Positions 1-12,497 of a DNA stretch of 64,000 bases are shown here, piece after piece. The stretch comes from Trichostrongylus colubriformis. Its lineage: Eukaryota; Nematoda; Chromadorea; Rhabditida; Trichostrongylidae. Location: positions 55,633,646-55,697,645 of the forward strand of contig OZ022256.1 of the NCBI GenBank assembly GCA_963978905.1, in the 5' to 3' direction. The position numbers were made by a program, and so were the translations under genes. Each line of letters begins with the position of its first letter. The first letter of the stretch is position 1. The notes under the pieces were generated by a model. The model did no database searches. It worked only from the letters and a program-made list of their open reading frames with translations, and was not told the DNA's origin.

Positions 1-265
1 GCCGAGTATGAGCGGCTCTATATAACACCATCAACCACAAAGAATGAATGTGACAATGCCGCAGTAAACTGGAATGATACGGTATGAGATGTTATGTGAG
101 ATAATGCTTTGAACTCCAAGCCGATATTCGAAAAATATTCCCTAAACGCGAATATCTTCATAGATTCAGGCGTGTTTCATACGTCTGTATTATAGTTACG
201 TGCAAACCACAATGGATTGCCCACCACTCCCCCCGAACCGATGGCACCGGGTTCGGAACACCTTT

Positions 266-640
266 TCAGTTAAAAAAAATTTCCAGAGACACGCTTGATC
301 GTGAGAACACTTCAGTCAGTAACCATGAACGCCGGGCAATTTGAGCAACGGAGGACCGTTGATTATAAGATGTGGAGACAAGCAATATGAAAGAACAGGC
401 GCAATTCCAATTCCAGAAAATATGGCGGCAGAAAGTTTTGACGGCATCTGCAAGTGACGCAATAGCCACAGTACTCACAAGGGAAGGACCCATGGTCGAA
501 GGAGTCATTCGGTATGGGTTATATTCGTATATTTCGGGTGCTGATCTCGAACCCGCTTTCCAAATTTGCAGAACAGCAGAACAATTCTCTGAAAAACTTA
601 CTAAGCCGTTTTTCGACGAAAGTCGGCGTGTCACGTTCTA
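266..640 (-). repeat. Interspersed repeat copy, inverted relative to 1400-1620
   Basis: Read on the minus strand this stretch resembles the plus strand at about 1400-1620. Both share, in order, an 'agaga attgttc..gca aattt' block, a 'gattcgagatcagcgtc..' block and a 'cccat..cgtatg..catttcgac' block. The two copies point in opposite directions about 1 kb apart. An open frame exists on each strand, but similarity at the DNA level in a repeat makes these poor gene candidates. The family is not identified. Confidence 0.5.
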
Positions 641-1399
641 TCAACTAAAAACGATGGTATGCATCCTTCGCGAGACTCTACTTTTTGAATTTGTTGAACT
701 TCTTCTCCTGACTACAGAGGACACCCTTATTTTGACACTATCTCATTCTGTTAGTCCTCTCGGCATCAGGCATGTTCGAATGATGAGCACTTTGCAACTA
801 TGATGTGCGAACGATAACTCCGAATGCATCAGTAATTTCCTTTTCATAGAGGTTCCGCTTTTTCCTGGGAAACATCCCCAAAAGAGTTGTCATGTACAAT
901 AAGTGTTATGTTCCCTTTTCGGGTACCACACTATCTCAATTTCCCAGACCACAGGAGACTCCATCATCCAGCTTTTTTGATAGAACAGACTCCCATAGCG
1001 CACGAATTTGACGTTATTGCGCGAAACTAGTATGATATTAGCGCTCAGGGGGTTGAATCACAGCTCTGTGTAGATTTTTAGCCAAACGAGTTTTCGGCTC
1101 AACTTCGTAAAATTTGGTCTGACCATGTTGTAATTTTTCAAAACTTTCTATAAAAAAGCCATCAATCGTGACAGAGATACCTAAGCATATCTATTACATT
1201 TTCCTTTACTTAATGTATTGCCACCCAACAGCCCATGATTTTTCCAAAATTTTAGTCAAATTCTCAAATTGACTAAAACTTGTCCCGTGGAATGGCTTGA
1301 TTCCCTTAACAAAAAAATTGCACTGCTTTTGCGCAAGAACTACTGACTCGCGCGCTATGTGCTTCCGAACATACTACGTGATAGTATTATTTTTCCAAA

Positions 1400-1620
1400 A
1401 AGAAAACCTCCATGACTCCGCTCAGAGAATCGTTCCGCAAATTCAGAAAGCAGATTCGAGATCAGCGTCCGAAAGTACGTCGAACCATATGTATCCCATT
1501 CCGTATGGCCATTTCGACTCGAGTCCTTCCGTTGTTAGGATTGAAGACCTACATGAATGCAGAAAGCCACAAAATGACAGAGGCGTACATAAATTCTAAG
1601 GGAAGGCTTGAACAAGAAAG
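1400..1620 (+). repeat. Interspersed repeat copy, partner of 266-640
   Basis: This is the plus-strand counterpart of the repeat at 266-640, with the same order of conserved blocks. It is diverged by substitutions and small indels that break a shared reading frame, which suggests non-coding repeat DNA. Confidence 0.45.
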
Positions 1621-2059
1621 AGAAGTTGTTAGTATTCAGAAAACGTCACAAGACATCATTATTGTTTGCACTTTCATTGAAGGCCGCGGGAGAAGAAGTA
1701 AGACACCGACTCATTAGTGCGTCCTTTTGATCTCAAGTCTATGAAAAAAAAATCATAAAGAAACCATCAGAAATAAGTTTCAAGCTTTCCCACCTGGAAA
1801 TTTTCTTACGTGTCATATTCAATGAAAAGGCCGTCAAAATTCGTTAACTTACCGGTGGCTGAGCAGTAGCTGGAGCTGGTGTCGGCGTCATATTCTCCAT
1901 TGCCACGGAAGAATTTTCGTTGGTGTTCTGTGCCCAAATACTAGAATAGCTATGGTACATCCATGTGAGTATGAATATCCGTATATTCATCTGTAATACA
2001 TAGATTCAAATGTAAACGAGAACTCTCAGATCTCTATTGCTCATAAATCACGAACACAT

Positions 2060-2227
2060 ATACTCCATTCCGGAGCGCCTGATAGGGCATGGCCTACGGA
2101 CATGGGTGAGTGGCGAGAGTGAGAGTGCGTGGCAAGAGTGAGAGTGTGTGGCGGAGTGAGAGAGTTTGAGAAATTCTCACCCAATTCCGTTGGCCACGCC
2201 CTATCAGCCGCTCCGAAATGGACTGTA
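2060..2227. mobile_element. MITE, 'gatagggcgtggcc' family, copy 1
   Basis: A short element of about 168 bp. The left end reads tactccattccggagcgcc followed by a gataggg..tggcctacgga block. The right end is the inverted counterpart, tccgttggccacgccctatcag..gctcc..aatggactgta. The middle is built of gagtgagag/gtggc repeats. The same layout recurs at 25315-25461, 48503-48640 and 55222-55386, so this is an interspersed non-autonomous element. Confidence 0.8.
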
Positions 2228-4820
2228 GCGAGTAAAGTTGTGATATGAACAGTTATCGGTATAGACGCAAAGATATTCAAACGTATTGAGGTAAAAATAT
2301 AAGAAGCATGTACACCGTCAACAAAAAAAAAAACTCTGTTAAATCGAAATAACCGGCAAACTTGTTTGTAAACGTGTTTATCGAAATGGCTCATAATTCT
2401 ACTCACCGTCACAGGAAATCCTAGCGAGTAAAAAAATTTTTTTGAGAAAAAAAAAACACCCGCTAGATGCTACCTTTTGGTATACTCGAAGTGTCTCCCT
2501 GAAAGAGATCGTCAATCGATAGACAGAATTGGTAAGACTAAGTATGATTATAGACTGACGAGGGATCCCCTTGTCGCTCAAAAAGACGGTATTCGAGAAG
2601 TTTCTTGGAGAGCGTTTAAAAATACGAGCCCTCATTTCCAATCCAAAATAAGACCCTATCCTTGAAGACTCCCCGACCGATGGCTGATCTTGCCCAGCGT
2701 GATTTCTGGTTAACTTATAAACGGCAAAAAATATCAACCACTAACAAAAAAGTTCTGCGTGCTATGTAGCTGAACATGACGAACAGTAACATGTCTTTAC
2801 ATGTATGACGTGTGAATAGACCACAAACGGTGAGCCAAAGAGGTGAAATTTTTCTTGAAGGTGTTGGAATTAGGGTCGAATATGAAAAGACTGTTGGATA
2901 TGGTAGCGAGGTACTTAGTAGTACGAAAGCGAAGAAAAGTGGTCAGAAACTCGAGAAATAAGACCCGTTCCCCACCGTTGATCCGGGAAAGGGGGGGCCA
3001 TCTCAACTAGAAGGGCGGACCATGTTACAGCGGGTGGCAGCTGTTGAAAAAGACAGCTCTTATAAAGTTCGAGGGTGCTTCTTTTCGTCGGAAATTTGCA
3101 ACTTATGGTCTTCCTAGACTCCTGTAGTGTAGCTTTCATTTGAATGGCTCACTCCACTATGTTTAATCCCACCAAGGGAGGAGCTTCGAGCTAGGGTGGA
3201 CAAAGGTGCCACTGCGCAAGAAATGCGTATAATCCATGTCGTTTCAAAAGCATCACTGCAAAGAGTGGAGTAGGAAGGAAACCTTTGTGTCAAAAAGCAC
3301 AGGATACTGACATGCCATTCATGTATAGACATGTTGATGTGATGATGCCCTCAAAATGCCCCCCCCCCCCCCTCCCTTATAGTATGTATAGCGCCAAGGA
3401 CCAGTGCACTATGCATGCACGTGGGCACGCAACATCTTACTTGTTCGAGCATGTCTTGAGCCACGAATATTCCTTGAATTCGATATTAGGCCGCCCTCAA
3501 CTTTGTGGTCTCAGCGGCAGGGCATGGCCGCGTTCTCTCTGGATCTCTGCTTCTTCGCCGGCGCCATTCTGCTTCGCTATGTGTGAACACAACCACTCTC
3601 TCTCGCTGGCAGGCAAATGGGCGCTGCTGCAGAGTATAAAGGCAGACTTACTTGCCAGTAGGGTGAAAGGAGCTTGTCTACGGTGCTGTGCGTCTCTAAC
3701 GTCAACGGTTGGGGTACAGGGGTATAGCAGCAGTCGAATCGGGCCCGAATATTAATAACTAGATCCCTAGTTTTGCACAAATAAGTGTTCAATCAGAAGG
3801 AAAGAGGTTTTTTTTACAAGATATTAATATAAGAATAATTTATTCGTTCTTTCACAAATGAAGAGAAAATGGGCGGAGCTTGGGCTTCAATCGAGTGTCC
3901 TCGCCCCGTCCCAACTCCGGCAATCAACATTGGTATCCCGCCATATAGTCTCTCTTCAACCAGCCACCTTGATCTAAAGCAAGCTGAATGCGAACTTTCC
4001 TTCCTTTTATACCTTCTAGCACGACAATGTTCGGTTATCAGGATACATAAACATATCAAAGTACATAATGCACCGAAGATTGAGAGCTAATTCGTCTCAA
4101 AAAGCTAGCGGTGCTTTGTGCTTATGATGACTGCCGACCTGGCGACAATTGGTATGACTACACGAGGAATACAAAGAAAGAGATATAAAAATGGTAAAAT
4201 CGGAATCTTTTGAAATTAGTGAGACGGCAGATGCCTTGGACTTGAATAAATTACGCAGTTAATTAGAATAGGATTTTATGTAATTGTACGCGACTACCAC
4301 GTGAATGAAAGAAGAATTGTCTCTTATAAATTGCCGTGCGAAAGTGCAATTTCAAGTACGGTATTCAAAAGACGGGTTAGACGAAGTGTTTTCTAAAGGA
4401 AATGAAGTCAGATTCCTGCTCAATCGTGAAGTTCCTAATGGGAACTTCAGACGGCAACTTCAAGATGGAAATTTCAAGGCAAACAAAAGTGAAACATTAG
4501 AATTATAGGAAAAGGTTAGCAGCGTCAGAATAGAAGTTCAGTAAGAGCACCTGTCCGAGTCCCACATTTGAGGGCTATGTAAAATGGGCGAGGAAGGAGG
4601 TGACAACTGGAGCATTAGCATGTCTACACACTACTGACATGCTAATAACCTGTACCTTGACATAAGTAGACATAGGTGAGAGATTGGATCTGTGAGAAAA
4701 TATCTTCAGGAAACAATTGAGGCGTGTGGCGTGCGAGCTAAACGAATTTAGTTGGTTCCTGCAAGGATTGCTCTTGAAATGATGCGCAATACGAGGTAAT
4801 CGCTAAGGGACCCATTTATG

Positions 4821-5292
4821 TACAGTAGCGCTCAAAAGTCTTCGGCCAAAACTTTTGTTGTCATAACTTTTTGTCTACTTGACAAATTCGACAAAATTTT
4901 AATATGTAGTGCCTGAACCTATAGCCAACATTTCCTTCTATTTGAGTGCCGCTTGACACTTTTCATAGTTTTTTACAAGAATTTACTACAACGGCTTTCT
5001 TTACAACTACGACACGCGCAAGCCTCAGAGAACATTAATGTTTAGTAGAAAGACCACGACTTTGGATGACAGCGGCACAGCGGGACGGCATAGCGATGGC
5101 ACTCCAAAAACAAAAAATTTCGTATAACCATGTAACCTACACCTTCGAGCACCAAAATAGTATATTAAGTATGCAGTGTCTCCAAGTACAACATACTAAA
5201 ATTTCCCTTAGATCGGTCCAGTAGCAAAAAAGTTACAAGTGGAAAACCCGAGTGAAAGACCATTTCGCGGGAGACTTTTGAGCGCTACTGTA
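4821..5292. mobile_element. Tc1/mariner-like MITE with perfect 21-bp TIRs
   Basis: The left end (4821-4841) tacagtagcgctcaaaagtct has its exact reverse complement at 5272-5292. The ends start TACAG, and a TA on each side fits the TA target duplication of Tc1/mariner elements. There is no transposase frame in the 430-bp interior, so it is non-autonomous. The two 21-bp ends match perfectly, which suggests a fairly young insertion. Confidence 0.85.
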
Positions 5293-6850
5293 TGTACAAC
5301 AGTAACCCTAGCTCGCATGCATCGCGTCGGTCGCACGCCGCGTTGTGAGATCCTGCCCCGATAATGCTAGCCACTTCTTCCTTCTTTGAAGTTGATCTGT
5401 GTTAGGGAATGAGGCACAGATTTCGTCTAGCCGAGAAGTAGCTGGAATGAGTAATTTACTTTTCGAGTAATGCAAAACTCCCGTCCCTAGCCACTTAGCC
5501 CGTTGATGAATATTGGGTCATCACTTTGTTTTACTCGGAGAAGATGATCTTTAAGCGGTGTCCTGTAAAAAGAAACGTTTTTAAGCGCTAAGAAAAGAAA
5601 ACATCAAAAGCGACAACATCTATGAATGATGTACTTCCAACGCCCTGCCCGATTCTATCAGCTCATAAAAATCGTGAAAAAACGTCGTTAATGGCACTTA
5701 GATTGGCTGTTCTGATAGCACGGAAGACCAGATGTCTCCTACATGAAACCAGTGTATGGCTATCGATTTCTTCAATAGAAACACGAAGAAAAAGCCTAGC
5801 ACAACAATGGCAAGAGGACGGACTTCAGTTGCTAATGCGATGATGACTCAACATTCCGTTGAGGTTTCTCCTTCTCTTTGCAAACGTGGTCTCCGCATTT
5901 CTCAAATTTCAGGCTGGGTACTAAAAAGTTTCGGGTGTGACACTTATGTCAAGATTTCGCGCGGCGCCGAGCGGAGAGATCTGCGTGCGAGTTCACAGCT
6001 GAGAATCGCGTGTTATTGTTTAAGAAGGGCTGCCACCGTATTTACGTCTATTTTTATTCATTTTGCCGCAATTCTGAGCTTTCTTCCAAATATTTCCACC
6101 TCAACAGACACAATTTGGTTGAATTTAGTTGAGCTTAAAAGTTTTCAGTTTACTCCTAGTTTATGAGCATGCATTTATTCCATTTCGTGTTCTATGTATC
6201 ATCCTACTTGCACATCAGCACGAGAATAGTATAGAGAATAGGGTTCTGCTCAACTATCACCACCGCAAACACCAAGATTAAGAAGAAAAAAGAATTTTCG
6301 CTATAACATCGCCTTGAGGGGTTATCTGGAGTTTGGCGCCAGATTGGTGCAATGGCACCAAATTAGTGCAACAACTTGTTCTCATAAATCGCTTAAATTT
6401 CGCTATAAAAGTTATTTGCCATGGACGCCGTGTAGCGCCACAGCGTGGTGCTAATATCGTGTGGACACCATACTGCTCACGCAATTTCTGCCTAAGGCTT
6501 GAGAAGAAAGGCTACCTCTTTTTCTCCACTAAGGTTAAGGCGAAAATATAAGCCTGGGCGAGCGGACTTATCATTGCGAGATAGTATCAGGTAAGAGACC
6601 ATAGCGGACAGATGTGCTTCCCAACTACATTAGCAACACTACACCCCAAATGAATAAGACTGACGTATCTTTAGCCAAACGGCACACAAAAATTAATTTT
6701 ATATTCGTGATCGGCAGCCCAACTAACACTCCTGCGATAAGTTTCAGCGATTTTGTTGAAACCGTGTTGTTGCACCAATTTGGTGCCAACGCCAGAAACG
6801 GATGTCATATTCGTGATCCACACCCCACATAACTCTTGCTAAGCAAAGTG
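5293..6850. other. No gene seen; repeat fragments
   Basis: Two overlapping plus-strand frames (5622-5843 and 5756-6166) have no recognisable domain. The sequence at about 5930-6010 (cacttatgtcaagatttcgcgcggcg) matches the ends of elements seen near 7.0 and 7.2 kb, so part of the longer frame is transposon-derived. Confidence 0.5.
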
Positions 6851-7348
6851 AGTGTGTGCACTTATGACAAAGAATCGCGTGGCCGCCTGCAGCGTGTGCG
6901 AGTTGTTTGCAGCTGTATCTGTTGAAACAGCGACAACAACAACATAGGCGAACCCGGAAGCCTCCAAACTGCAGTCTTTGGGGTGTGTACCCTTATGTCA
7001 GGATAGTCGCGCCGCGGCATGTGGCAAGCGAAGCAAGGCGGACGAGCTAAAGGCCCCATGTTGTCGGGTCCCGGAGCGATTACAAGTCAACTGCGTATCG
7101 CGCCCCTAGTATTATCGTGTAATCGTTCTAAGACCCAACAACTGCGACGCGCATAGCTCGCACACACTGTGTCGCACGCCGCTCGTAGTCGTGCGACAAT
7201 CCTGACATAAGGGTACACACCCCATTCTTTGAAGATCCTCAACGGTACCAGCCCATTGCGTCTTCAGCGGAATTCCAGGCGACTAATACTGATGGCGCCG
7301 CGAGTGCGACGCCGCGGAACGATTTCTTGTCATAGGTGCACACACACA
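6851..7348. mobile_element. Outer TIR element of a nested pair
   Basis: The left end reads agtgtgtgcacttatgacaa, then agaatcgcgtggccgc. The right end (about 7313-7348) is the inverted counterpart, with ttgtcataggtgcacacaca. The arms are imperfect. A second element with its own perfect arms (6980-7223) sits inside, so this is an older insertion interrupted by a younger one. Confidence 0.7.
6980..7223. mobile_element. Inner TIR element with perfect 25-bp arms
   Basis: The 25 bases at 6980-7004 (ggggtgtgtacccttatgtc, then aggat) recur as an exact reverse complement at 7199-7223. The element is 244 bp with no coding capacity. It lies within the older element 6851-7348. Related ends occur near 5.94, 7.94 and 41.97 kb. 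Confidence 0.8.
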
Positions 7349-10300
7349 AGCGAAGTCAGTGAAAACTTTCTTTGACCTAATCGTGGTTCTGGGGTAGTGA
7401 TAGTTTAGTAGTGCCAAAAGTAGATGAGCTTTGGTTTTAGCTTAAGGAAAAGGAATTCCGAGGTGAGCGAAACTACCTATTTGTGCGAGGACGGAATTTC
7501 GTTTTACGGCGGAAGTGATTTACTCATAGCAAGCTCCTTCCCATAGACCGATTTTTGCAGACGTCCAAAGTGCACTGCGTCTCAATTCGCTCTAATACAG
7601 AATATATTACATATTTACGCTGTAGTACTACGTACGAAGCTAAAAAAAATCCTGGCGAGCAAACGATGCATATGGGGAGGATGCAGCGCGTAGACAATGG
7701 AACAAATGCACGCAAAACGCTATTATCAACCAAGGCTGAAGGAAATCATTCAAAATGAACTGAATTTAGCCGGGTCGAGCGTATTGAGATAGAAACAACT
7801 CTAAGACAAGCTCAATATGGAAGCAAAATAAATAAAATTATGGTAGATACGGTCGCCGCCCTTCGTATGCAGTTATACGCGATTCTCACCAAATGCGGTC
7901 AACTTGCGCGCGAATGTCTCGCGGAGAACGTCGCAGCGCGAAATCCTGACATCGGGTACACGCTTTGACTACCCACCCTTTTTGCAAACCGAAAATTTCA
8001 CGATAAGGTGAAAATCAACTATTCGCAGCCATCTGGTAGGTAATTTGAAGGGAAACTTTTCAAAAGAACGTGGCTCAGAAGTAAATGGTGGACGGCGTCC
8101 TTGCCGAGAGGAAGTGTACGTGAAGTGTAAAATGTCAGCAGACCAGCAAATATTTTCAAGAAAAAACATTGTCTTGTGCTAGGAACGCCAAACTATTGAT
8201 TGGTTATCCAGTGCAACTTCCGTGCCATTGCAAAGGAAATAAAACTAGGAACCATCAACCATAAAACTTTCACAGAAATTCATTGATAAAGGAGGAAAAG
8301 GGATCGGTTCCGAAAATAGGGCAAAGAACTTTGCATAAATAGGAATTCACGAGAGTGGTCACCAACTGTTCCTTATGGTAAATCGCGATGGGCAACTCAG
8401 GAAAATTACGATTCTATCGAATTATTGGGGAATCTAACCATAGGAGAATCCTTGCAGAGGCGCTGTGCCTTCACTTTCTGACAAATCATATGTAATGTAT
8501 ACATGGAATATGTGAAGTGGCCTGAAACCATTTCTTGGCTCCTTATATACTCGGCCGTGGGATTGCTTGGATCGCGGCGACCAATGCGATCGTGCTCAAG
8601 CCACACCATTTCCCTGATCGCGGAGGTTTGGTTGCAGGCGTCCAGCGAATATCGTCTTCCGAACATGCAACGAGGCTGTCAACGGGTGCGAACATGTCAA
8701 AGTATTGATTGTAGAGCCCTAATTGAAGGTGCGCTGTGGCAGTCGCCATCGCGTTGCCGAGTGTAAACTCACAATTTTGGACTCCGTCCATTCCACTAGA
8801 GGGAGGGGCAACTATGAGGATTTCCTAAATCGAAGGGTGGTATCGCAATAAGCGGGGAGGGGGGGGGGGGCATGCCATTATGGACGCTATTTTTATCTAA
8901 GCCTGAAGGGAAGAGGGTATCTTCCTCTCTTCGCTATTGCTCAAGCAAAAGTATAGGCTTGAGCGTGCAGATGACCCCACAAAAATACCTAAGAGATGTT
9001 GGGTATGCAACTTTTTATAAGATGCCCCCCCCCCACCTCACTGCGATAGCAACTATTTACGAGGGCTACGACATATGTGAAACGCTGCTCCAACATACGG
9101 TGAATCATATGTATCAAAAAGAGTCTAAATTATGAGCAGCAAACACGGTAACGGTTCTGAAGGAACTGATCTTATAACAGGTGTAAGCCAGGGTGACAGA
9201 ATAATCCTCTGAAGTAAGTTACCTCGTTTAATAACAGCAATGACAGCTGAACAGCTGACATCTGCATTTGTCTATTAATAGGCTCACATTAATAACATAT
9301 TCAAGAAGCCTCGAAAAAAGCTCCCAGAAACTGCAGGGAAATAGAGATCGATAGAGGGTATTTGTAAGAGTTCCTTCGAGGGTGAAAATACTCCCAGTCT
9401 CGACAACAACCTTTTCGCTTGTGTATCACGAACAGCTGACCATTGATAAATACTTCGCACGAAAAAGTCCGTCATCTTCGATTTTTGGAGGAAGAGAGGG
9501 GGCGAGGGGAATGCTTGCAGAAGCTCTATCAGATCTTACGTTACGTGGGATTATGAAGTGAAATATGTATAATAGAAACGTCCACAAGCATATGGTGCAA
9601 TGCTGAGAGAAGGTAATAGAGGGATTATATAATAGCTCAAAATGAATATTATTTATGCACATAAAGTACTACTTATTCGATAATTTTTATTTGTCATTCA
9701 CAAAGTGTGCCACTGTCAGCAGTAGTGGACATCAACGAAAGTGCAGAAATCGATGCAAATAAAAAATGAAGAAGAATGAAAAAAACTATAGGAGCGTAAA
9801 GTAAATTACACAACCACATTTTTACATTATCTTGTATCTTGTTATAAAATGAGTTAGAGACAAAGGGATACGAGCAAAGTAAAAATTCTGTCAAAAGCCG
9901 CTGTTGCTCTTCGAAAACAGACCACACCCAGCGAAAAATCATTACTTACTTCAAAAGAAATGGGAATTCTCGTGGATAACTACTACTGGGCGTCAGACCA
10001 AGACTTTTTACAGAGGAATCTCAGACTAGTTGTGAGAAAATCGTTCCACGTAGAGAAGAAAAACAAATAAATCTCATAATTCTTTGTTGACAAGAACACG
10101 TGACGCATCGTACGAATCATTATGTGACCACTCACGATGGAATGTAGGGAATATTCAAGGAAAAACTCGGGGAATTAAGGATTTTTTTTTGAAAACAATG
10201 CGTCTAGCATCTAGCAAGCTTCTAACAAAATCGATTTCATGCTGAAACCTTTTCACAAGTGTCATCTACAAATGGCATATTAAGTGAAATAGATGATACG

Positions 10301-10881
10301 CAAATCAACAAATCATATAAAAAAGACGCCGCCTGTTTCAAATCACACTTTACAACGCTTTTGCTCTATGCAGTCGTTTAAGGAATTAAACCCTTTCTCA
10401 GTAGCGTAAAGGTTGGAGTAACTTTCAGCTACCATATAAGACCTGAGCTGAGTGAGCAATATATTATTATTTGTTATCTGATATATGTATGCCTCTTTTC
10501 TGTCTATCGACTTTGGGAAAAAAGACTCAGAGGAAAATGTGAAGGAAAAAGGTTTGAAGTAAAGCCTGAAAGAAGTTTGGAAGGACCAACGCGTAGAAAT
10601 TTAGCAGCCCATGAAAAGTTATGGTCATGTGAAGTACTGAGGCGTAACGATTAATGAAGTCAGCGTAGCAGCCATGGAAACAAACAGACTTGTTCTTTAG
10701 AAATATTGATGTCAAGGAAGGAAGGGACACGGCAAGAGACCGGAGATCTAGACTATATCAAACGGTAGCTTATCATAGTTACACACATGTGGGTGCATAG
10801 AGCAGATAAATGGGCCAGATCTCATCCGTGAAAGCATTCGAACTGAACTTTGCTCAGAATTGGTGAAAAAAACGAGCTCAC
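7349..10881. other. No supported gene
   Basis: This stretch contains only short frames on both strands that lack paired splice sites or known motifs. Overlapping frames on opposite strands at 8406-8791 shadow each other. It includes a poly-G run at about 8859-8870, a poly-C run at about 9025-9034, and a fragment of the 'cgcgcgaa..tcctgacat' repeat at about 7890-7965. Confidence 0.5.
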
Positions 10882-11341
10882 GTAAAATCACTGAGGCAGC
10901 GTTCATAGTAGTGGAATTCGCGTTTTTGCATTTCTACGGAATCTGCGGTAATGATAAATATACGTTCCGGGTGGTGAAATTGCGGGATTTTCGTTTTTGT
11001 GGAATGGTTAAGTGGGTGGAAAAGAATGAGACATGCCTTGATTCCGGGCTTCATCTAGTCGGGAGAATCAGAAAAAATAAGGATTCCACAATTCTGCATT
11101 TTCACATAAAAAACTGATTCCGCATTTCCACTAATACACAATTTCCACTCATGATCCGATCAATACGTAATTAATCTTTTTCCGCATATTCCACCATTCC
11201 TCACACACTAAAATCTCTCATTCACGCAGTAAGCGAATCCCGCGATTCCCTGAATCAATACGTATCTAATCCTTTTCCGCTGATTCCTCTATTCAGCACA
11301 AACGCAATTTCCACTAGTGCGAACGCTGCCGGTGATTTCAC
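10882..11341. mobile_element. TIR element rich in 'ttccgca/ttccac' motifs
   Basis: The left end reads gtaaaatcactgaggcagcg, then ttcatagtagtggaattcgcg. The right end is its imperfect inverse, cgcaatttccactagtgcgaacgctgccggtgatttcac. The interior is made of short 'attccgcatttccac' units that also fill the region 39.4-40.2 kb. The frame at 10860-11117 lies in this element and is not a gene. Confidence 0.75.
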
Positions 11342-12205
11342 CAATTCATTTTCTATTCATATAAACATCATAAAGAATCTCACCCTATAAAGGTATTCCT
11401 ATAGGGTGTTCTTCTAAGAAGTCTGCTCCGGAACCAATCCAAAATAGTAATACCACCCCCATCATATTACAAAAAAAACGATAAGCGTTACTGAATATGT
11501 AATAAATTCATGACTAAGTGATTCCTTTTACGACTTGCTTCCATTATGCGTCAATTATTCAATTTTCAATTAAAAATCCAGTGTAAATGATTGGCAGCAG
11601 ATTTATGACATTTGACAGACTAATACCTAACTACATAAAACAGAATTGTCGTCCAAACATGTGTTATTAGGTGGAACAGGTAGTGTGCAAACAATAAATC
11701 AATAAGAAGAACATTAACTGCTGTCCAGAAGAGTTGTGTTGTGTAGGGTAGTGCAACCGTGGAATTTGTCAACAAAGGCGTGACTCAATAAATGAATGCT
11801 TCAATGCGCTGCATGTGGCGGTGTGGCATAGAGGGCTAAAGATCGAGCGGGAAGTGTTGAATAACTGACGTGCTGAGACTATTGAGGTCGTCCAGACTGC
11901 TGCACATCACCCACCGCTGAGCTGGCGATCAAACATGTATAACAATGGTAAGCCATTAGTCATATTTGATTAGCGCAGCGTTCTCAACTATTTAGAAAGT
12001 CAGATTCCTGGAACATGGAATGCTCCGGTAACAGCAACACCAAAATTGCAATGGAACTCTTATTCAGGTACCAGGGAATCATCGCGCACTCCGTCCCACT
12101 AATCTCATTACTTCTATAAGATATTTACAATGGACCTCCAAAAAAAACTAGAAAGCAGAGTTTCATGATTTGAACTATTATCCCGCGAAATTAAGACAAC
12201 TCCTT
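11342..12205. other. AT-rich stretch, nothing recognised
   Basis: I see no open frame longer than 60 codons, no RNA gene and no repeat ends. Confidence 0.5.
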
Positions 12206-12497
12206 AGGCCGCGTTCATACTTTGCGCGCCGACGCAGGCACCGTTGGCGATGGAGGCACTCCAGTGACGTGCTCCGTTTCCAAAACGCTCGACCCAAGTA
12301 GAGTACAGTACAGTGATGATCGTAGCAAGAGCCCACAAATTCTAAACGAATCTCGGCATAGTTTAGTACCATACTGAAGTGTGGGCGGGGTCAAGCGTTT
12401 CACAAACGGAGCGCGTCACCAGAGTGTCGCCGTGGTCGGCAGCGGGCACATAATTTTGCCGCCGTCGCCGCCGATACGCAATGTATGAACGCGGCCT
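12206..12497. mobile_element. TIR element, 'aggccgcgttcatac' family
   Basis: The left end aggccgcgttcatactttgcg is inverted at the right end as cgcaatgtatgaacgcggcct. At 292 bp it has no transposase. It belongs to the most abundant family in this window; others are at 14.9, 21.5, 24.2, 25.8, 37.8, 38.2, 53.1 and 61.3 kb. Confidence 0.8.

Larger units (their letters stand above)
1..4820. other. Gene-poor, repeat-rich segment
   Basis: No open frame here has splice sites and composition that convince me of a gene. The stretch holds an inverted pair of related repeat copies (266-640 and 1400-1620), a MITE at 2060-2227, a 14-base poly-C run at 3359-3372, and a segment at about 2860-3000 that resembles part of the transposon in the PARG intron at 32.1-32.6 kb. 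The 143-codon frame starting at 372 lies inside the first repeat copy, so I do not call it a gene. Confidence 0.6.

Noticed and set aside
372..803. 143-codon plus-strand frame as a gene
   Set aside because: Its first part lies in a repeat whose inverted relative is at 1400-1620, and the copies are not related in a common frame.
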